A DNA stretch of 64,000 nucleotides, from the NCBI RefSeq assembly GCF_002094885.1, contig NZ_MSIT01000011.1, forward strand, positions 28,633-92,632, in the 5' to 3' direction. Positions 26,800 through 34,991 of the stretch are shown in pieces. The position numbers and the translations under genes were made by a program. The stretch comes from Salibaculum halophilum. GTDB taxonomy: Bacteria > Pseudomonadota > Alphaproteobacteria > Rhodobacterales > Rhodobacteraceae. Under the pieces are notes generated by a model, which was not told the origin of the DNA, made no database searches, and worked only from the letters and a program-made list of their open reading frames with translations. Every line of letters begins with the position of its first letter. Position 1 is the stretch's first letter.

Positions 26800-27273
26800 G
26801 CGGCCCCCCGAACAGGAGCGGCCGGGGGAAAGTGGCGGGCCGACCACCCGTTCCGTTTCCTTGACAAGCGCGTGGGATGACGGTCGTCGGCCCCGAAGCG
26901 GACGTGGTAACGCCAAGCTCCCGCGCGGAATCGAGGGCGAAGCCCGCCGCGCATCGCCGACGCGCCCCCACGCGGCGGCGATTTGGCTGCCGCATCCGCA
27001 GAGCTTTCATATTTCATGAATTTTGCTGGCATAAAGCGTCCAGCCCATACGTCAGATCGCCACCGCGCGCGTCGGCAATGCGCGGCTCATATTACGGGGG
27101 CTATGTGGTTACGACGAGCTCGGGCATGACTTTAAAAACTCCGCACCCTGCGCAAACCTGTCTTTCGGGCGTATTGTTTGGTGTCGACCGGTCTGGCCAT
27201 GACGAGGGCGTTCGCGCCCTAATCGGCACGGCGGCGCGTCCGGCTGTTCGGGGGCAGGGGCAGCGTCTGCGGC
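26800..27273. other. Intergenic region of about 470 bases without a recognised gene
   Basis: No protein-like ORF, tRNA or known RNA could be recognised. The core from about 27000 to 27185 is AT-richer than its surroundings (for example TTTCATATTTCATGAATTTT at 27004-27023, with the palindrome TTCATGAA). A perfect 6-bp hairpin with a UUCG loop (AGGGCG, TTCG, CGCCCT) sits at 27205-27220 and could end transcripts from the minus-strand GNAT gene. RNase P, tmRNA and SRP RNA signatures were looked for and not found. Confidence 0.35.
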
Positions 27274-27855
27274 TCAGCCCACGCGGCGGATCATCGTCGT
27301 GGCGCAGCGAAAGCCGAAGACGTGCCGCAGCAGGCCCAGCCGGTGCTCTCCGCCGACAACGAAGCCCCGGCGTTCGTAAAGCGCGCGCGCCCGCGGGTTG
27401 CTGTCGATCACGTCCAGCCGCAGCTCCGAGAAGCCCCGGTCGGCGGCCTCCTGCGCGATGGCCTCCAGAAGCGCGGTGCCGATGCCCTGGCCCCGCGCCT
27501 CGGGGGCGACGATGATCCCGTCCATGACGAAGCGGTGGTTTTCGACCTCGCGTTCCAGCAGGCTCAGCAGGCCGGCGCGCAGCGGTCCGCCCAGCCGGCC
27601 GTAGTGCCGGACCATGTCGCTCATGTGCCCGCCCACGAAGGCGCCGCGATACGTCTTGAACCCCACCAGGCCCTGGATGCGGCCCGCCGCATCGCGCATG
27701 GTCAGCGCGTGGGTCGGGTCCATCACGTCCTGCAGGAAGGCGAGCGCCCGGCGCCGCGGGCCCATCAACCGGCCCAGCTTGCCGCCGAAGGCCCCCCAGT
27801 AAAGCGCGGCGACGCGCGGGCGCTCGTCCTCGGCAAACCCGCGCTCAGGCGTCAT
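27274..27855 (-). CDS. GNAT family N-acetyltransferase
   Basis: A 193-residue acetyltransferase. The acetyl-CoA pyrophosphate-binding motif is in EARGQGIGTALL, preceded by the beta4 strand (FVMDGIIVAP) and followed by LRLDVIDSNPRARALYERRGF, a classic motif B. Substrate unknown. Its ATG overlaps the stop of mobA by four bases (ATGA), so it is co-translated with a molybdenum-cofactor gene, which may hint at, but does not prove, a related role. Confidence 0.88.
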   Translation of the reverse strand: MTPERGFAEDERPRVAALYWGAFGGKLGRLMGPRRRALAFLQDVMDPTHALTMRDAAGRIQGLVGFKTYRGAFVGGHMSDMVRHYGRLGGPLRAGLLSLLEREVENHRFVMDGIIVAPEARGQGIGTALLEAIAQEAADRGFSELRLDVIDSNPRARALYERRGFVVGGEHRLGLLRHVFGFRCATTMIRRVG

Positions 27856-28445
27856 CGCGCGACCGTCAGCGCCGCCTCGGCCCGCGCCAGGTCCTCGGGG
27901 CGGTTTACGTTGAGAAAGGACGACGGCTCGGTCGCGGGAAACTGTGCCTGCGCGGCGCCGTACTGATCCGTCCAATCCGTGACCTTGCGCAGGCCGGCCT
28001 CCAGCGCCGCGGCCAGGTCGGGGCGCAGGTCCACCGGCCAGAGGCCGAAGGTCGGGTGCAGCCCGTCCTCGGCCGCGGCGATGGCGAGGCCCATCGGGTG
28101 GCTCTCGCCCGCCAGAAGCAGCCGCGGAACGAGATCGCAGGGAAAGAAGGGCACGTCCACGGGCACGGTTACGACGTGCCGCGCCCCCATGGCCGCGGCC
28201 CAATCCAGCGCGGCCAGGATACCCGCAAGCGGCCCGGCGTGCCCAGAAACGCTGTCGGGCAGCTGCGTCAGGTCCGTCGCGAGCCCGGAATTGGTGTTGA
28301 CCGCCAGCGCGGCGACCTGCGGGGCGAGCCTGCCCACCGCGCGCTGAAACAGCGTCTCGCCCCCCAGGGTCACCATGGCCTTGTCGCGGCCGCCCATCCG
28401 GGTGCCGCGCCCGCCCGCGAGTATCACGCCCAGCGGCTGTGTCAT
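27852..28445 (-). CDS. mobA: Molybdenum cofactor guanylyltransferase
   Basis: A 197-residue nucleotidyltransferase that attaches GMP to molybdopterin to make the bis-MGD cofactor. The N-terminal LAGGRGTRMGGRDKAMV binds GTP, and VPVDVPFFPCDL contains the metal-binding aspartate. Length is normal for MobA. It is separate from moaDE (12.5 kb) and moaB (40.7 kb), so molybdenum-cofactor genes are spread over three places in the window. It is divergent from azlC. Confidence 0.93.
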   Translation of the reverse strand: MTQPLGVILAGGRGTRMGGRDKAMVTLGGETLFQRAVGRLAPQVAALAVNTNSGLATDLTQLPDSVSGHAGPLAGILAALDWAAAMGARHVVTVPVDVPFFPCDLVPRLLLAGESHPMGLAIAAAEDGLHPTFGLWPVDLRPDLAAALEAGLRKVTDWTDQYGAAQAQFPATEPSSFLNVNRPEDLARAEAALTVAR

Positions 28446-28508
28446 CGGTTGCCATGCTCCCTGCGGCGCGATACGCGACCATGTCTGCCGAAATCATAGG
28501 TCAGTCTG

Positions 28509-29222
28509 ATGGCCCGATCCAAGCCGAAAAACACCTACCGCATGGGCATCCGCGATGCGCTGCCCTTCCTGCTGGTGGTGGGGCCCTTCGGGCTGCTTTT
28601 CGGGGTGGTGGCCGCCGAGTCGGGCTTGAGCGTGGCGCAGTCCATGGCCTTTTCCACGGTGGTCCTGGCGGGGGCGTCGCAACTCGCGGCCCTGCAACTG
28701 ATGGTCGAGAACGCCCCGGTTCTGATCGTGGTGGCCACGGCGCTAGCGGTCAACCTGCGCATGGCGATGTATTCGGCCTGGCTCGCGCCGTGGCTTGGCG
28801 CCGCCCCGCTGTGGCAGCGGGCGCTGGCCGCCTACGTGAACGTGGACCAGAGCTTTGCCTGCTCGGCCGTGCGCTTCGAGCAATACCCCGACTGGACGGT
28901 TGCGCAGCGCATGGCGTTCTTCTTCGGGGTGGTCACGCCGATCGCGCCGGGCTGGCTGGCGATGACCGCGCTGGGCCTGTGGTTGGGCGAGGGGATCCCG
29001 GCCTGGATGGCACTGGATTTCGCGATGCCGATCTGTTTCCTGGCGCTGATCGGGCCGATGCTGCGGACGGCGGCGCATCTGGCCGCGGCGGGCACCTCGG
29101 TCTTGCTGGCCTTGCTGCTGGCGGGCATTCCTTACAATCTGGGGCTTCTGATCGCGGCGCTTGTAGCCATGTCCGTGGGGGCGCGGGTCGAGCTGTGGCA
29201 GGCCCGGGGCACAGCGGCATGA
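28509..29222 (+). CDS. azlC: AzlC family branched-chain amino acid exporter subunit
   Basis: A 237-residue membrane protein with about seven hydrophobic segments, of the AzlC/LIV-E family. Characteristic parts are the N-terminal GIRDALPFLLVVGPFGLLFG, FAGASQ-like LAGASQLAALQL and NLRMAMYSA. With the small AzlD protein it exports branched-chain amino acids or related compounds. The two genes overlap by ATGA. Confidence 0.92.
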   Translation: MARSKPKNTYRMGIRDALPFLLVVGPFGLLFGVVAAESGLSVAQSMAFSTVVLAGASQLAALQLMVENAPVLIVVATALAVNLRMAMYSAWLAPWLGAAPLWQRALAAYVNVDQSFACSAVRFEQYPDWTVAQRMAFFFGVVTPIAPGWLAMTALGLWLGEGIPAWMALDFAMPICFLALIGPMLRTAAHLAAAGTSVLLALLLAGIPYNLGLLIAALVAMSVGARVELWQARGTAA

Positions 29223-29551
29223 GCGACGGCACGATCTGGATGATCATCCTGGCAACGGGCGTCGGCACCTTCCTGCTGCGGTTCTCGTTTCTTGGTGCGC
29301 TGGGCGGGGCCAACCTGCCAGAGTGGGTGCTGCGGCACCTGCGCTACACGGCGGTGGCCGTTCTGCCGGGGCTGGTGGCGCCGCTAGTCCTCTGGCCCGA
29401 GGCGACCGGCGGTGACCCTGATGGCCCGCGGTTTGCCGCCGCCGTTGCCACGGTCGTGGTGGGATATTTCACGCGCAACGTGCTGGCGGCCATCGGCACC
29501 GGGGCGGTCACGCTCTATGGCCTGCTCTGGCTTACGGGTCTGCCCGGATAG
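29219..29551 (+). CDS. azlD: AzlD family small membrane subunit
   Basis: A 110-residue protein with four hydrophobic segments, partner of AzlC. TFLLRFSFLGALGG near residue 18 and the C-terminal FTRNVLAAIGTGAVTLYGL are typical of AzlD. It starts within the azlC stop (ATGA). Its 3' end overlaps the 3' end of the minus-strand lipoprotein gene by 20 bases. Confidence 0.9.
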   Translation: MSDGTIWMIILATGVGTFLLRFSFLGALGGANLPEWVLRHLRYTAVAVLPGLVAPLVLWPEATGGDPDGPRFAAAVATVVVGYFTRNVLAAIGTGAVTLYGLLWLTGLPG

Positions 29552-30146
29552 CCGTGTCGATCTGCGCGGCGGCGACGGATTTGTCGTCGCTGTCGGTCTC
29601 GCGATATTCGCTGGTCTGCACGCCGGGCACGCGCGCGAACTGATCGGCCAGGTTGTCGGGAAAGAGGGTCGTGCGAATGAACTCGAACCCCGGCAACTGC
29701 GCGAGCATCCGCGAGGTGTGAACGGTGCAGAGCGACTTGGGCGTCGGGCCGTTCTCCTGCACCAGGCGCAGGGCCAGTTCGGCGGTTTCGGGCGGGACTT
29801 CGACGTACTGGATCTGCGTGTAGTAGGTGATCCGCGAATGGTACGAGATGTAGAACTGCGCGATCCGCGGGGTGATCCCGTAGTGAACGTCGTTGCGTTC
29901 GGGGATGGAGTCGTGGCCGAAGGTGCCGGCCGGGTCCCACAGCACGCGCTGGCTGGCGTTGATCAGCATCCCGGTGTGGGCGCCGTTGTCGCTGCCGGTG
30001 TTGCGCATGGTGTAAAGCGTCAACGCCTTCGGGCCCGGATGCGCATAGGCCTTGGCGGCGACGAATTCATCCGGCGCCCAGACGCGGGGCGCGCCACAGG
30101 CCGCAAGCGCCAGCGGCGCGGTCAACAGGAATTTGCGCCGGTGCAT
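29532..30146 (-). CDS. Candidate Tat-exported lipoprotein with permuted papain-like (NlpC/P60-type) fold
   Basis: A 204-residue protein. The N-terminus has twin arginines followed by FLL (MHRRKFLLTAPLALAAC) and a lipobox whose cysteine is residue 17, pointing to Tat-dependent export and lipidation. The mature part has His57 in NGAHTGMLI and Cys140 in KSLCTVHTS. The His-before-Cys order fits the circularly permuted papain-like fold of YiiX/LRAT-type NlpC/P60 proteins. The fold assignment is my inference from this spacing. It lies 16 bases after the COX subunit IV gene. Confidence 0.65.
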   Translation of the reverse strand: MHRRKFLLTAPLALAACGAPRVWAPDEFVAAKAYAHPGPKALTLYTMRNTGSDNGAHTGMLINASQRVLWDPAGTFGHDSIPERNDVHYGITPRIAQFYISYHSRITYYTQIQYVEVPPETAELALRLVQENGPTPKSLCTVHTSRMLAQLPGFEFIRTTLFPDNLADQFARVPGVQTSEYRETDSDDKSVAAAQIDTAIRADP

Positions 30147-30162
30147 CCGCGGTGCGGACCCG

Positions 30163-30297
30163 TCAGGCGCCGACCAGCGCGAGGAAGATCAGCACCACGA
30201 TGATCGCGATGGTGGTCCGCACCGTGAAGGTCACGAAGCCTTCGAAGGTCTTTTCCTGTTCGGTGGTGTCCATTTCACCATGCTTGTGCTCTGACAT
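30163..30297 (-). CDS. aa3-type cytochrome c oxidase subunit IV (44 aa)
   Basis: A very short ORF: MSEHKHGEMDTTEQEKTFEG begins it, followed by one transmembrane helix (residues about 24-43) ending FLALVGA and a TGA. The MDxxxQEKTFxGF pattern plus single helix matches the small subunit IV of aa3-type cytochrome c oxidases of Rhodobacter and Paracoccus. The main oxidase genes are not in the window. It lies upstream of the lipoprotein gene on the same strand. Confidence 0.88.
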   Translation of the reverse strand: MSEHKHGEMDTTEQEKTFEGFVTFTVRTTIAIIVVLIFLALVGA

Positions 30298-30383
30298 GTC
30301 GTGTCCTCGGATATTCAGCTGATGTCGGTGGAGACGTAGCCCATTCGCGCGAGCCTGTCAGCCCCGTTCGGCCATATGCGCAG

Positions 30384-30402
30384 GGCAACGCCGTGCGTTG
30401 CC
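30384..30402 (-). terminator. Stem-loop between the MBL hydrolase and COX subunit IV genes
   Basis: A perfect 8-bp stem (GGCAACGC with GCGTTGCC) and 3-base loop just past the stop of the minus-strand hydrolase gene. No U-tract, so it may be a transcript end or processing hairpin rather than a strong terminator. Confidence 0.4.
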
Positions 30403-30411
30403 GCGGCGGCC

Positions 30412-31437
30412 TCAGCAGGCGCGGAACCACCAGGCTCCGTCCGTGCCCAACGCGCGGCTGGCGCGGCCGGTCTGGTAGAGGTGATTGAGATGTGCCAGCG
30501 CCTCGACCAGCGCCAGGCCGTACTGGCCGCCCGATATCTCGCGCTTGAAGATCGGCAGGAAACAGTCGCCGGCGCGGCGCGGTTCGGACAGGTGTTCCAA
30601 CAGCCGGGCCAGCGCGCCGTGGTGGTTGTCGATCAGTTGCGTCAGGCGCAGGGGCAGCCCGGTGAAAGGCAACTTGTGCCCGCCCAGAACGAGGTGCCGG
30701 TCCTCGGCCAGGGGCTGGAAACGCGCGCAACTTTCCAGCCACTCGGCGAGCGGATCGGCCTCGGGTTCGGTGGGGTAGACGCCGATGTTGGGGCTGATCG
30801 AGGGTAGCAACTGGTCGCCGGCCAGCACGAGGTCATCATCGCGCGACCAGAAGGTCGCGTGTTCCGGCGCGTGGCCGTTGCCCATGCGGATGTCCCAGTC
30901 GCGCCCGCCGATGCGGATGACCTGCGCCTCTTGCAGGCGGGTAAAGCCCAGCGGCAGCGGATGCGTGCAGTCGGCGAAGTTGAAGGGGCGTTCGGCGCGG
31001 CGCGCTTCCAGCACCGCCGGGTCCATCCCGGCGCGCTGGTAAAAGGCGATCGACCGGGCCGGGTAGGCCGGTTGTTCGTCCAGTTGCAGCATCCGCGCCA
31101 TCAGCCAGCCGGTGCGCGGCATGGCCAGCTCGGCGCCGGCCGCCTGGAACCAGCCGGCCAGGCCCATGTGGTCGGGGTGGTGATGGGTGCAGATCACGCG
31201 GGTGACGGGCTTGCCCGCCAGCGGGCCAGCCAGGATCGTGTCCCAGATGCCGCGCGACTTGCGGCTGTCGAACCCGGTGTCGATCACCGTCCAGCCGTCG
31301 CCCTCGTCCAGCGCGTAGACGTTCACGTGGTCCAGCGCCATGGGCAGCGGCAGGCGCAGCCACAGAACGCCGTCGGCAATCTCTGTCGCCGCGCCGATGT
31401 CGGGCGGCGTGTCCCAGGGATAGCGGATGCCCGTCAT
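30412..31437 (-). CDS. MBL-fold metallo-hydrolase
   Basis: A 341-residue metallo-beta-lactamase-fold protein. The dinuclear metal motif is CTHHHPDHMG near residue 95. Further ligands are probably the His of GNGHAPEH and the Asp of VLAGDQLLPSISPNIG, and GGHKLPF near residue 265 supplies the last histidine. A C-terminal helical domain follows. Many relatives are annotated as hydroxyacylglutathione hydrolase-like or beta-lactamase-like; the substrate is not known. The ATG at 31437 is favoured over an in-frame start 12 codons earlier. It lies 16 bases after the acyl-CoA dehydrogenase gene on the same strand. Confidence 0.85.
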   Translation of the reverse strand: MTGIRYPWDTPPDIGAATEIADGVLWLRLPLPMALDHVNVYALDEGDGWTVIDTGFDSRKSRGIWDTILAGPLAGKPVTRVICTHHHPDHMGLAGWFQAAGAELAMPRTGWLMARMLQLDEQPAYPARSIAFYQRAGMDPAVLEARRAERPFNFADCTHPLPLGFTRLQEAQVIRIGGRDWDIRMGNGHAPEHATFWSRDDDLVLAGDQLLPSISPNIGVYPTEPEADPLAEWLESCARFQPLAEDRHLVLGGHKLPFTGLPLRLTQLIDNHHGALARLLEHLSEPRRAGDCFLPIFKREISGGQYGLALVEALAHLNHLYQTGRASRALGTDGAWWFRAC

Positions 31438-31453
31438 GCCCCGCCTCGGACCA

Positions 31454-33151
31454 TCAGGCCCCCAGATCGTCAAGCGTCAGGTCCATCAGGTCCGCCCCGG
31501 CGCGCGCCGCGGCCAGGTGGGCGGCGTGCTCGGGCAGCAGGCGGGTGATGTAGAACCGGGCCAGCCGCGCGTGGCCGGCGTCGCCCTGCCGGGCCGCCCG
31601 CAGGTGGTAATGCCCGCCCAGCACCCGGGCAAAGCCCATCAGGAAGGGCACGGCCCCGGCCAGTCGGTCCTCCATGTCGCGGGCGACCAGCCATTCCACG
31701 GCCTCGCGCAGGGTCTCGGCGGCCTCGTAGACGTCGCGGGCGAGGTCGGGCAGGGTGCCTTTGGCGGCGTCGGCACCCTCGCACATCTCGTCGATCAGGG
31801 CGATGGCCGCCTCGCCGCCGTCGGACATCTTGCGCCCGACAAGGTCGATGGCCTGGATGCCGTTGGTGCCCTCGTAAATCGCCGAGACGCGCACGTCGCG
31901 GTAATACTGCGCGGCGCCGGTTTCCTCGACGTAGCCCATGCCGCCGTGCACCTGCACGCCCATCTCGGCCACGCGAATGCCGGTCTCGGTGCCGAAGGTC
32001 TTGGTGATCGGCGTCAATAGCGCGGCGCGGGCCTGCCAGGCCGGGTCGCCGGTGGCCTGCCCCATGTCGATGGCCACGGCATTGGCAAAGGCGATGGCGC
32101 GGGCGGCGAAGGTGTCGGCCTTCATGGAGGCCAGCATCCGGCGCACGTCGGGGTGGTCCACGATGGCCCCGGTGCCGCCCGCCTTGCCCTGCCTGCGGTC
32201 CAGCGCATGGGCCAGGGCCTGCTGATAGCTGGCCTCGGCCACGCCGATCCCGTGGCTGCCCACGCCGAGGCGCGCGTTGTTCATCATGGTGAACATGGCC
32301 GCCATGCCGCCCTGCGGGTCGCCGACCAGCCAGCCGGTGGCGCCGTCGTAGTCCATCACCGCGGTGGGCGAGCCGTGCAGCCCCATCTTGTGTTCCAGGC
32401 TGACCACGCGCAGCGCGTTGCGTACGCCCGGCGCGCCCGCGTTGTCGGGAATCCACTTGGGCACGAGAAACAGGCTGATCCCCTTGGTGCCGGGCGGCGC
32501 GTCGGGCAGGCGCGCCAGCACCAGGTGGCAGACGTTCTCGGTAAAGTCGTTGTCGGCCCAGGTGATGTAGATCTTCTGACCCGTGATCGCGTAGGTGCCG
32601 TCGTCCTTCGGCTCGGCCCGCGTGCGCAGGGCGCCGACGTCTGAGCCGGCCTGCGGCTCGGTCAGGTTCATGGTGCCGCACCAGTCGCCCGAGATCAGTT
32701 TCGGCAGGTAGAGCGCCTTGATCTCGTCGCTGGCGTGATGTTCCAGCGCCTCGATCTGGCCCTGCGTCATCAGGGGGTTCATCTGCAGGGCAAGGCAGGC
32801 CCCGCACATCATGTCGTTGACCGCGTTGGTCAGCGTCATCGGCAGGCCCAGCCCGCCATTGTCGGGATGCGCCGACATGCCGATCCAGCCGCCCTCGGCG
32901 ATGGCGCGATAGCCTTCGGCAAAGCCGGGCGGGGTGCGGACAACGCCGTTTTCGAGCGCCGCCGGGTGCTGGTCGCCCGCCCGCTGCAGCGGGGCGAGCA
33001 CCTCGTCGCACATCCGGCCGGCCTCGGACAGGATCGCCTCGACCATGTCCGGCGTCGCCTCGGCGAACCGGTCCGTCGCGCGGACCGCCTCGAAGCCTGC
33101 CACCTGGTCGAGCAGAAAGCGCATGTCCTGGACGGGGCTGTGATAGGGCAT
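31454..33151 (-). CDS. Acyl-CoA dehydrogenase with C-terminal extension (DmdC/FadE5-like size class)
   Basis: A 565-residue flavoprotein dehydrogenase. FAD- and substrate-contact segments include LTEPQAGSDVGALRT, KIYITWADNDF and the C-terminal YEGTNGIQAIDLVGRK, where the glutamate is the expected catalytic base. The length is close to the long forms with an extra C-terminal domain, which include 3-methylmercaptopropionyl-CoA dehydrogenase (DmdC) of DMSP degradation. Sequence alone does not distinguish DmdC from long-chain enzymes, so no symbol is given. GGGAGG precedes the ATG. Electrons would pass to ETF and the ETF-QO encoded at 23.4-25.1 kb. Confidence 0.88.
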   Translation of the reverse strand: MPYHSPVQDMRFLLDQVAGFEAVRATDRFAEATPDMVEAILSEAGRMCDEVLAPLQRAGDQHPAALENGVVRTPPGFAEGYRAIAEGGWIGMSAHPDNGGLGLPMTLTNAVNDMMCGACLALQMNPLMTQGQIEALEHHASDEIKALYLPKLISGDWCGTMNLTEPQAGSDVGALRTRAEPKDDGTYAITGQKIYITWADNDFTENVCHLVLARLPDAPPGTKGISLFLVPKWIPDNAGAPGVRNALRVVSLEHKMGLHGSPTAVMDYDGATGWLVGDPQGGMAAMFTMMNNARLGVGSHGIGVAEASYQQALAHALDRRQGKAGGTGAIVDHPDVRRMLASMKADTFAARAIAFANAVAIDMGQATGDPAWQARAALLTPITKTFGTETGIRVAEMGVQVHGGMGYVEETGAAQYYRDVRVSAIYEGTNGIQAIDLVGRKMSDGGEAAIALIDEMCEGADAAKGTLPDLARDVYEAAETLREAVEWLVARDMEDRLAGAVPFLMGFARVLGGHYHLRAARQGDAGHARLARFYITRLLPEHAAHLAAARAGADLMDLTLDDLGA

Positions 33152-33262
33152 CGGGACCTCCCTGCGATGACGCTTGGATTCGCGGCGGGGGCCGGGTAAG
33201 CCGACCGCGCCCAGCCGACACGCTAACGCGCAGGCACCTTCTCGCAACAGGAACGCCACGTC

Positions 33263-34219
33263 ATGACCGCCCAGACCCCGCCGACAGAAACCGAGAGGCT
33301 GCCCGCCGACGCCGCGGGGCTGGACAGGGCCGCGGCGCTGTTGGGCGCGGGCGGGCTGGTCGCGATCCCCACGGAAACGGTCTACGGGCTGGCGGTCGAT
33401 GCCGGGGACGATGCCGCGGTGGCCCGGCTCTATCAGGCCAAGGGGCGGCCCGCGTTCAACCCGCTGATCGTCCATGTCGCCGATGCCGAACAGGCCCGCG
33501 CGCTGGTCGAGATGCCGCCCGATGCCGCGCGGCTGGCGCAGGCCGTCTGGCCCGGCGCGCTGACACTGGTTCTGCCAATCCGGCCCGATGCCGGTGTCTC
33601 GCCGCTGGTCACGGCGGGATTGGAAACGCTGGGCGTCCGCGTGCCCGCGCACCCCGTGGCGCGCGACCTGCTGCGCCGCACAGGGCCGTTGGCCGCGCCC
33701 TCGGCCAACCCCTCGGGGCAGGTCAGCCCGACGACGCCCGCGCATGTGCTGGCGGGCCTGTCGGGCCGGATCGCCGCCGTGCTCGACGGTGGCCCCTGCA
33801 CGGTCGGCGTCGAAAGCACCATCGTCGGTTTTCTGCCCGATCCGGTGCTGCTGCGCGCCGGTGGCATCCCCGCCGAGACGCTGGAGGCCGCTCTGGGGGC
33901 GCCGCTGTCGGAGGCGGGCGCGGAAGGCCAGCCCGCTGCGCCGGGGCAGCTGGCCTCTCACTACGCGCCGCGCGGCAGCCTGCGGCTGAACGCGACCGGG
34001 GCCGAGCCGGGCGAGGTCCTGCTGGGCTTTGGCCCGGTGGCGGGGGACCTGACGCTGTCGGCCCGGGGCGACCTGGTCGAGGCGGCGGCAACGCTGTTCG
34101 CCCGCCTGCACGACCTCAACGCGATGGCGGCCGACCGGATCGCCGTTGCCCCTGTTCCCGAAACCGGGCTGGGCCGGGCGATCAACGACCGGCTGCGCCG
34201 CGCCGCCGCGCCGCGTTAA
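33263..34219 (+). CDS. Threonylcarbamoyl-AMP synthase, Sua5 type
   Basis: A 318-residue Sua5 protein making threonylcarbamoyl-AMP for the t6A37 modification of tRNA. The YrdC domain has PTETVYGL, the K-x-R motif (AKGRPAFNPLIVH) and the APSANPSG motif. The extra C-terminal Sua5 domain of about 100 residues distinguishes it from short TsaC. It is divergent from the acyl-CoA dehydrogenase gene. Confidence 0.93.
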   Translation: MTAQTPPTETERLPADAAGLDRAAALLGAGGLVAIPTETVYGLAVDAGDDAAVARLYQAKGRPAFNPLIVHVADAEQARALVEMPPDAARLAQAVWPGALTLVLPIRPDAGVSPLVTAGLETLGVRVPAHPVARDLLRRTGPLAAPSANPSGQVSPTTPAHVLAGLSGRIAAVLDGGPCTVGVESTIVGFLPDPVLLRAGGIPAETLEAALGAPLSEAGAEGQPAAPGQLASHYAPRGSLRLNATGAEPGEVLLGFGPVAGDLTLSARGDLVEAAATLFARLHDLNAMAADRIAVAPVPETGLGRAINDRLRRAAAPR

Positions 34220-34220
34220 A

Positions 34221-34267
34221 GCATGTCGCGCAAAAGCGGGAACCGGTTTTGCGCGTCCCGGACATGC
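34221..34267. repeat. Extragenic palindromic repeat (GCATGTC...GACATGC type)
   Basis: A 47-base element immediately after the Sua5 stop. The outer arms are GCATGTC and GACATGC, the inner arms GCGCAAAA and TTTTGCGC, with a short centre containing AACCGG. From memory, GCATGTCG-GCAAAA...TTTTGCG...GACATGC elements are widespread palindromic repeats in Rhizobiales and relatives. It lies between the convergent Sua5 and AlgH/YqgE genes and could form a long RNA hairpin. Confidence 0.65.
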
Positions 34268-34309
34268 GTCATCAGCAAGTTGGAGTGTGGCGGGTGAACG
34301 CGACACACG

Positions 34310-34888
34310 CTAGGCGCGCCCGGCGGTGTCCGACAGGGTCAGCGGGTTGATCCCCAGCCGTTTCAGCGCGGCGGTCCACTTGTGTTCGTTGGCTCGCCCG
34401 AACAGGATGTCGTCCGAGGCCGAGACCGTCAGCCAGCCGTTCTGCGCGATCTCCTGATCGAGCTGTCCCGGCCCCCAGCCGGAATAGCCCAGCGCCAACA
34501 GGCTGCGGCGCGGGCCCTCGCCCCGGGCCAGGGCCTCGATCACGTCCAGCGTCGCGGTCATGGCAACGCCGTCCTCCACCGTGATCGTCCCCTCGGAGGA
34601 GATGAAATCGCTCGAATGCAGAACGAAGCCGCGCGCCGTTTCCACCGGCCCGCCGAAGTGCACCCGGACGTCCGGCGCGTTCGGAGCGGGCGCCGGCGGA
34701 CCGATCTCCATCTGTTCAAGCAACTCGGAAAACCGCAGGTCCGGGGCGGGCTTGTTCACGATCAGCCCCATCGCCCCGTCGCGCGAATAGGCGCAGACGT
34801 AGATCACGGAATTGGCGAAACGCGGATCGCCCATGCCCGGCATGGCGATCAGCAACTGGCCGGTCAGGTCGTGGGGTGCTGGGTCCAT
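34310..34888 (-). CDS. YqgE/AlgH family protein (UPF0301/DUF179)
   Basis: A 192-residue protein of the AlgH/YqgE family. The N-terminus LTGQLLIAMPGMGDPRFANSV and the segment VNKPAPDLRF are diagnostic, as are VHFGGPVET and LGYSGWGPGQLDQEI. The biochemical function of the family is unresolved. The ATG at 34888 gives the standard family start; a longer upstream reading is a shadow. Confidence 0.93.
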   Translation of the reverse strand: MDPAPHDLTGQLLIAMPGMGDPRFANSVIYVCAYSRDGAMGLIVNKPAPDLRFSELLEQMEIGPPAPAPNAPDVRVHFGGPVETARGFVLHSSDFISSEGTITVEDGVAMTATLDVIEALARGEGPRRSLLALGYSGWGPGQLDQEIAQNGWLTVSASDDILFGRANEHKWTAALKRLGINPLTLSDTAGRA

Positions 34889-34991
34889 GCGACAATGATG
34901 TGGTGCCCGTGCGCCACGCGCAAGGCCCGGCTGACGTCGGGCTGACCCAAACGTGACTTTCCATTCGCTGGGCACTGCGTATGTACGGGGC

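Noticed and set aside
26762..27032. Short minus-strand ORFs in the gap after greA's neighbour.
   Set aside because: Arg/Pro/Ala-rich, overlap the end of a real gene, and show no signal peptide, helix or motif.
26800..27273. Possible RNase P, tmRNA or SRP RNA in the large gap.
   Set aside because: None of the conserved cores could be found: no GAGGAAAGUCC-type RNase P core, no tRNA-like TTCGANNCC end, no SRP GGAA-loop helix 8.
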